In this document: positions 5,705 through 7,579 of the stretch, one piece after another | Position numbering within the stretch: the first letter of the stretch is position 1 | How the letters are laid out: every line of letters begins with the position of its first letter | From: an uncultured Bacilli bacterium | GTDB lineage: Bacteria; Bacillota_I; Bacilli_A; RF39; UBA660 | Assembly (NCBI GenBank): GCA_944363755.1 | Contig: CALVVC010000048.1 | Span: 1-7,579, forward strand | Direction: 5' to 3' | DNA length: 7,579 bases | The notes under the pieces: model-generated | What the model saw: the letters and a program-made list of their open reading frames with translations, nothing else | The model's database searches: none | What the model was told of the DNA's origin: nothing | Program-made: the position numbers and the translations under genes

Positions 5705-6526
5705 ATGAATTTAAACGATTTAACAGATAAATATGTAAAATTAGGATATAAAAGAATAGAGGCATCTTCTAAGGTGTGCCAAGATATTATATTAGATAAA
5801 ATTTATAAGAGTAATTTTAAGAATAATATTACTATTAAAGGTGGAGTTGTAATACATAATATATCTAAAGATATTCGTAGAGCAACTAGAGATTTAGATT
5901 TAGATTTTATTAGATATTCATTAGATAACACATCAATAGTTAAATTTATTAATATATTAAATACTGTTAATGATGGTATAACTATTGAAATAACAGGAAA
6001 TATAGAAAAACTACATCATCAAGACTATGATGGTAAAAGATTAAATATATCAATTAAAGATAAATTTAATAATATTATAAATACAAAATTAGACATAGGA
6101 GTTAATAAGTATTTGGAGATAGAACAGGATGAGTTGTTTTTCGATTTAACTATACTTGATGAAGAAGTAAGTTTACTTGTTAATTCTAAAGAACAGATCT
6201 TTACAGAAAAATTGAAATCTTTATTAAAATTTGGAATAAGATCAACAAGATATAAAGATATATTTGATTTCTGTTATTTTATAAAAAATACAATGCTTGA
6301 TAAAAGCAAATTACTTAAATGTTTTGAACTATTAATATTTAATGATAAGAATATGAAGGAAAACAATATGAGTGATATTATTAATAGAATAACAAATATT
6401 TTAACTAATCCCGGTTATAAAAGAATATTGAGTCTAGCTGATAATAATTGGTTAGTAATACCTGTAGATGAAGCAATTGATATTGTATTAAATTATTTGA
6501 ATAGTTTTATTCATGTTTCTGTTTAA
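5705..6526 (+). CDS. abiEii: AbiEii-type nucleotidyltransferase toxin (type IV toxin-antitoxin)
   Basis: This is the 273-residue toxin of the AbiE pair, a DNA polymerase beta-like nucleotidyltransferase (DUF1814/AbiEii). Motif I is KGGVVIHNIS (45-54) followed by RRATRDLDLDF (58-68), giving the GG and paired Asp residues D63 and D65. Motif II is KLDIG (128-132). Motif III is EKLKSLLKFG with STRYKDIFD (168-188). The C-terminus is helical. Family members are bacteriostatic, and related enzymes such as MenT act on tRNA 3' ends; applying that here is inference. The ATG follows the abiEi stop with no gap and has GAGG about 9 bases upstream inside the abiEi end, so translation is coupled and the antitoxin is made first. 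All recognisable catalytic residues are present and the frame is intact, so the module looks functional. Confidence 0.9.
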   Translation: MNLNDLTDKYVKLGYKRIEASSKVCQDIILDKIYKSNFKNNITIKGGVVIHNISKDIRRATRDLDLDFIRYSLDNTSIVKFINILNTVNDGITIEITGNIEKLHHQDYDGKRLNISIKDKFNNIINTKLDIGVNKYLEIEQDELFFDLTILDEEVSLLVNSKEQIFTEKLKSLLKFGIRSTRYKDIFDFCYFIKNTMLDKSKLLKCFELLIFNDKNMKENNMSDIINRITNILTNPGYKRILSLADNNWLVIPVDEAIDIVLNYLNSFIHVSV

Positions 6527-6530
6527 TAAT

Positions 6531-6560
6531 AAATCACTTCTCTTTTTAATATAGATTAAT
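6531..6560 (+). repeat. Right copy of the ~30-bp direct repeat flanking abiE
   Basis: It begins AAATCACTTCT four bases after the abiEii stop and parallels 5050-5079 in the same orientation. The two copy starts are 1481 bp apart. This copy is also the 5' arm and loop of the terminator at 6531-6575. Confidence 0.6.
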
Positions 6561-6575
6561 GAGGAGTGATTTTTT
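6531..6575 (+). terminator. Hairpin terminator after abiEii, overlapping the next gene's ribosome site
   Basis: AAATCACTTCTC (6531-6542) pairs with GAGGAGTGATTT (6561-6572): twelve pairs with one G-U in RNA. A further TTAAT/ATTAA pairing (6546-6550 with 6555-6559) closes around an ATAG loop, and a run of T reaches 6575. The 3' arm contains GAGGAG, the only good Shine-Dalgarno for the ATG at 6576. Confidence 0.7.
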
Positions 6576-6695
6576 ATGTGTTCTTATAATGTTTTATGTG
6601 AATATGATAAATCTATTAGTGATGATTTTTTTAAGAAATTAGTTAATGATAAATTATATAGAATTATTACTACTCTTGAGATGAGTTTAGAATGA
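6576..6695 (+). CDS. 39-residue hypothetical ORF coupled to the recombinase
   Basis: The ORF runs from ATG 6576 to TGA 6693-6695 and begins MCSYNVLCEYDKSISDD. The second half (DDFFKKLVNDKLYRIITTL) looks helical and amphipathic. I do not recognise a family. Support for it being translated is GAGGAG upstream at 6561-6566 and the ATGA overlap with the recombinase start, a typical coupling arrangement. It could be a small accessory protein, or a leader peptide that brings ribosomes to the recombinase start, which has no strong site of its own. Reading TGA as Trp would extend it only six residues to a TAG. Confidence 0.55.
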   Translation: MCSYNVLCEYDKSISDDFFKKLVNDKLYRIITTLEMSLE

Positions 6696-7579
6696 AAGAG
6701 GTCTTTAGAGTAGCGATTTATTTAAGACTTTCTATTGAAGATAAAGATAAGTTAAATAGATTAGACGATAGTGAGTCTATTAAAAATCAAAGACATATGT
6801 TAATGGAGGTTGTTAATAATAACCCTAGTTATAAATTAGTGGGTGAATACTGTGATGAAGATTTATCTGGAGCAGGTACTTATAGACCAGAGTTTGAAAG
6901 ATTAATTAAGGACTGTGAAAATGGGAAAATTGATATTGTTTTGTGTAAGAGTCAATCTAGATTTTCAAGGGATATGGAGATTGTAGAGAGATATATTAAT
7001 AATAAATTTAGGGAGTGGAATGTTAGATTTATTAGTTTATCTGATAATGCTGATACAGAAAATCCTGGTAATAAAAAGTCTAGACAAATTAATGGTCTTG
7101 TTAATGAATGGTATTTAGAGGATGTTTCTAATAATATTAGAAGTGCTTTTAATTCTAAGATGAAACAAGGTGAGTTTATCTCCCCTTTCGCTCCTTTTGG
7201 TTATTTAGTAGATAGTTCTGATAATAATAAGTTAGTTATTGATGAAGTAGCTTGTTTAGTCGTTAAAGATATATTTAATCTATATTTAAGGGGCTATGGC
7301 TACTCTGCTATTGCTAAATGCTTAAATGATAAAAACATACCTAGTCCATCACTTCATAAATATAGACAAGGGATAAAGTTAAATATTGTTAGTAATAAAG
7401 CACGTGAAGAGATTAAATGGAATAGTAATGCTATTAAGACAATACTTAAAAATGAAGTTTATTTAGGTAAGCTTGTACAAGGTAAAAGAACTACTATTAG
7501 TTATAAGAATCATAAAATTATTAATAAAGATAAGTGTTTATGGATAAGTTATCCTAATACTCATGAAGCGATTATTGAT
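6692..7579 (+). CDS. Large serine recombinase, C-terminus beyond window
   Basis: This is a DNA-cutting site-specific recombinase (integrase or transposase of an integrative element); 296 codons are visible. The N-terminal resolvase domain (about 5-155) has the catalytic serine S14 in YLRLS, the conserved KSQSRFSRD, and the NEWYLEDVSNNIRSAF helix. The Recombinase domain (about 175-290) includes PFAPFGY, the GYSAIAKCLNDKNIPSP segment and WNSNAIKTILKNEVYLGK. Family members are usually 450-550 residues with a zinc ribbon and coiled coil at the C-terminus, expected to the right of this window. The ATG at 6692 overlaps the small ORF's stop. Its codon use is closer to tsaC than to abiE. No att site can be assigned from this window alone. 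Confidence 0.9.
   Translation, partial: MKEVFRVAIYLRLSIEDKDKLNRLDDSESIKNQRHMLMEVVNNNPSYKLVGEYCDEDLSGAGTYRPEFERLIKDCENGKIDIVLCKSQSRFSRDMEIVERYINNKFREWNVRFISLSDNADTENPGNKKSRQINGLVNEWYLEDVSNNIRSAFNSKMKQGEFISPFAPFGYLVDSSDNNKLVIDEVACLVVKDIFNLYLRGYGYSAIAKCLNDKNIPSPSLHKYRQGIKLNIVSNKAREEIKWNSNAIKTILKNEVYLGKLVQGKRTTISYKNHKIINKDKCLWISYPNTHEAIID

Noticed and set aside
6693..6695. TGA read as tryptophan (mollicute code)
   Set aside because: The tryptophan codons I checked in the window are TGG, and read-through would add only six residues before TAG.

Overview
The window is AT-rich DNA of a low-GC Bacillota-type bacterium (Bacilli or Clostridia-like). Evidence is the strong A/T codon bias, purine-rich Shine-Dalgarno sites and sigma-A-like promoters. 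The tryptophan codons I checked are TGG, so nothing suggests the mollicute code. I cannot name a genus.

Region 1 (1-3459, minus strand) is a metal-resistance operon. In transcription order it holds an ArsR/SmtB (CadC-type) metal sensor, a free-standing 74-residue HMA metal-binding protein, a Zn/Cd/Pb P1B ATPase, and the N-terminal half of a CopA-type copper ATPase that runs off the left edge. One promoter drives it, with two CadC-like operators 31 bp apart. The Zn/Cd ATPase carries a frameshift near its end: the last two transmembrane helices are intact but out of frame at 920-1063.

Region 2 (3464-5026) is ordinary chromosome: a divergent Nudix hydrolase (minus) and the essential tRNA t6A gene tsaC (plus). 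They are separated by divergent promoters and a small array of 12-bp tandem repeats.

Region 3 (5050-6575) looks like an inserted cassette. It holds a type IV toxin-antitoxin / abortive-infection pair, abiEi and abiEii. In front is a perfect 23-bp inverted repeat that can be the tsaC terminator while also carrying the abiE promoter and a likely AbiEi operator. An imperfect direct repeat of about 30 bp lies on both sides of the cassette. The right copy forms one arm and the loop of a terminator hairpin, so the cassette may have landed in, and duplicated part of, an older tsaC terminator.

Region 4 (6576-7579, plus) is a 39-codon ORF coupled by an ATGA overlap to a large serine recombinase cut by the right edge. 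Its Shine-Dalgarno lies in the 3' arm of the terminator hairpin. Together, regions 3 and 4 suggest an accessory defence and mobile region placed just after a core gene.
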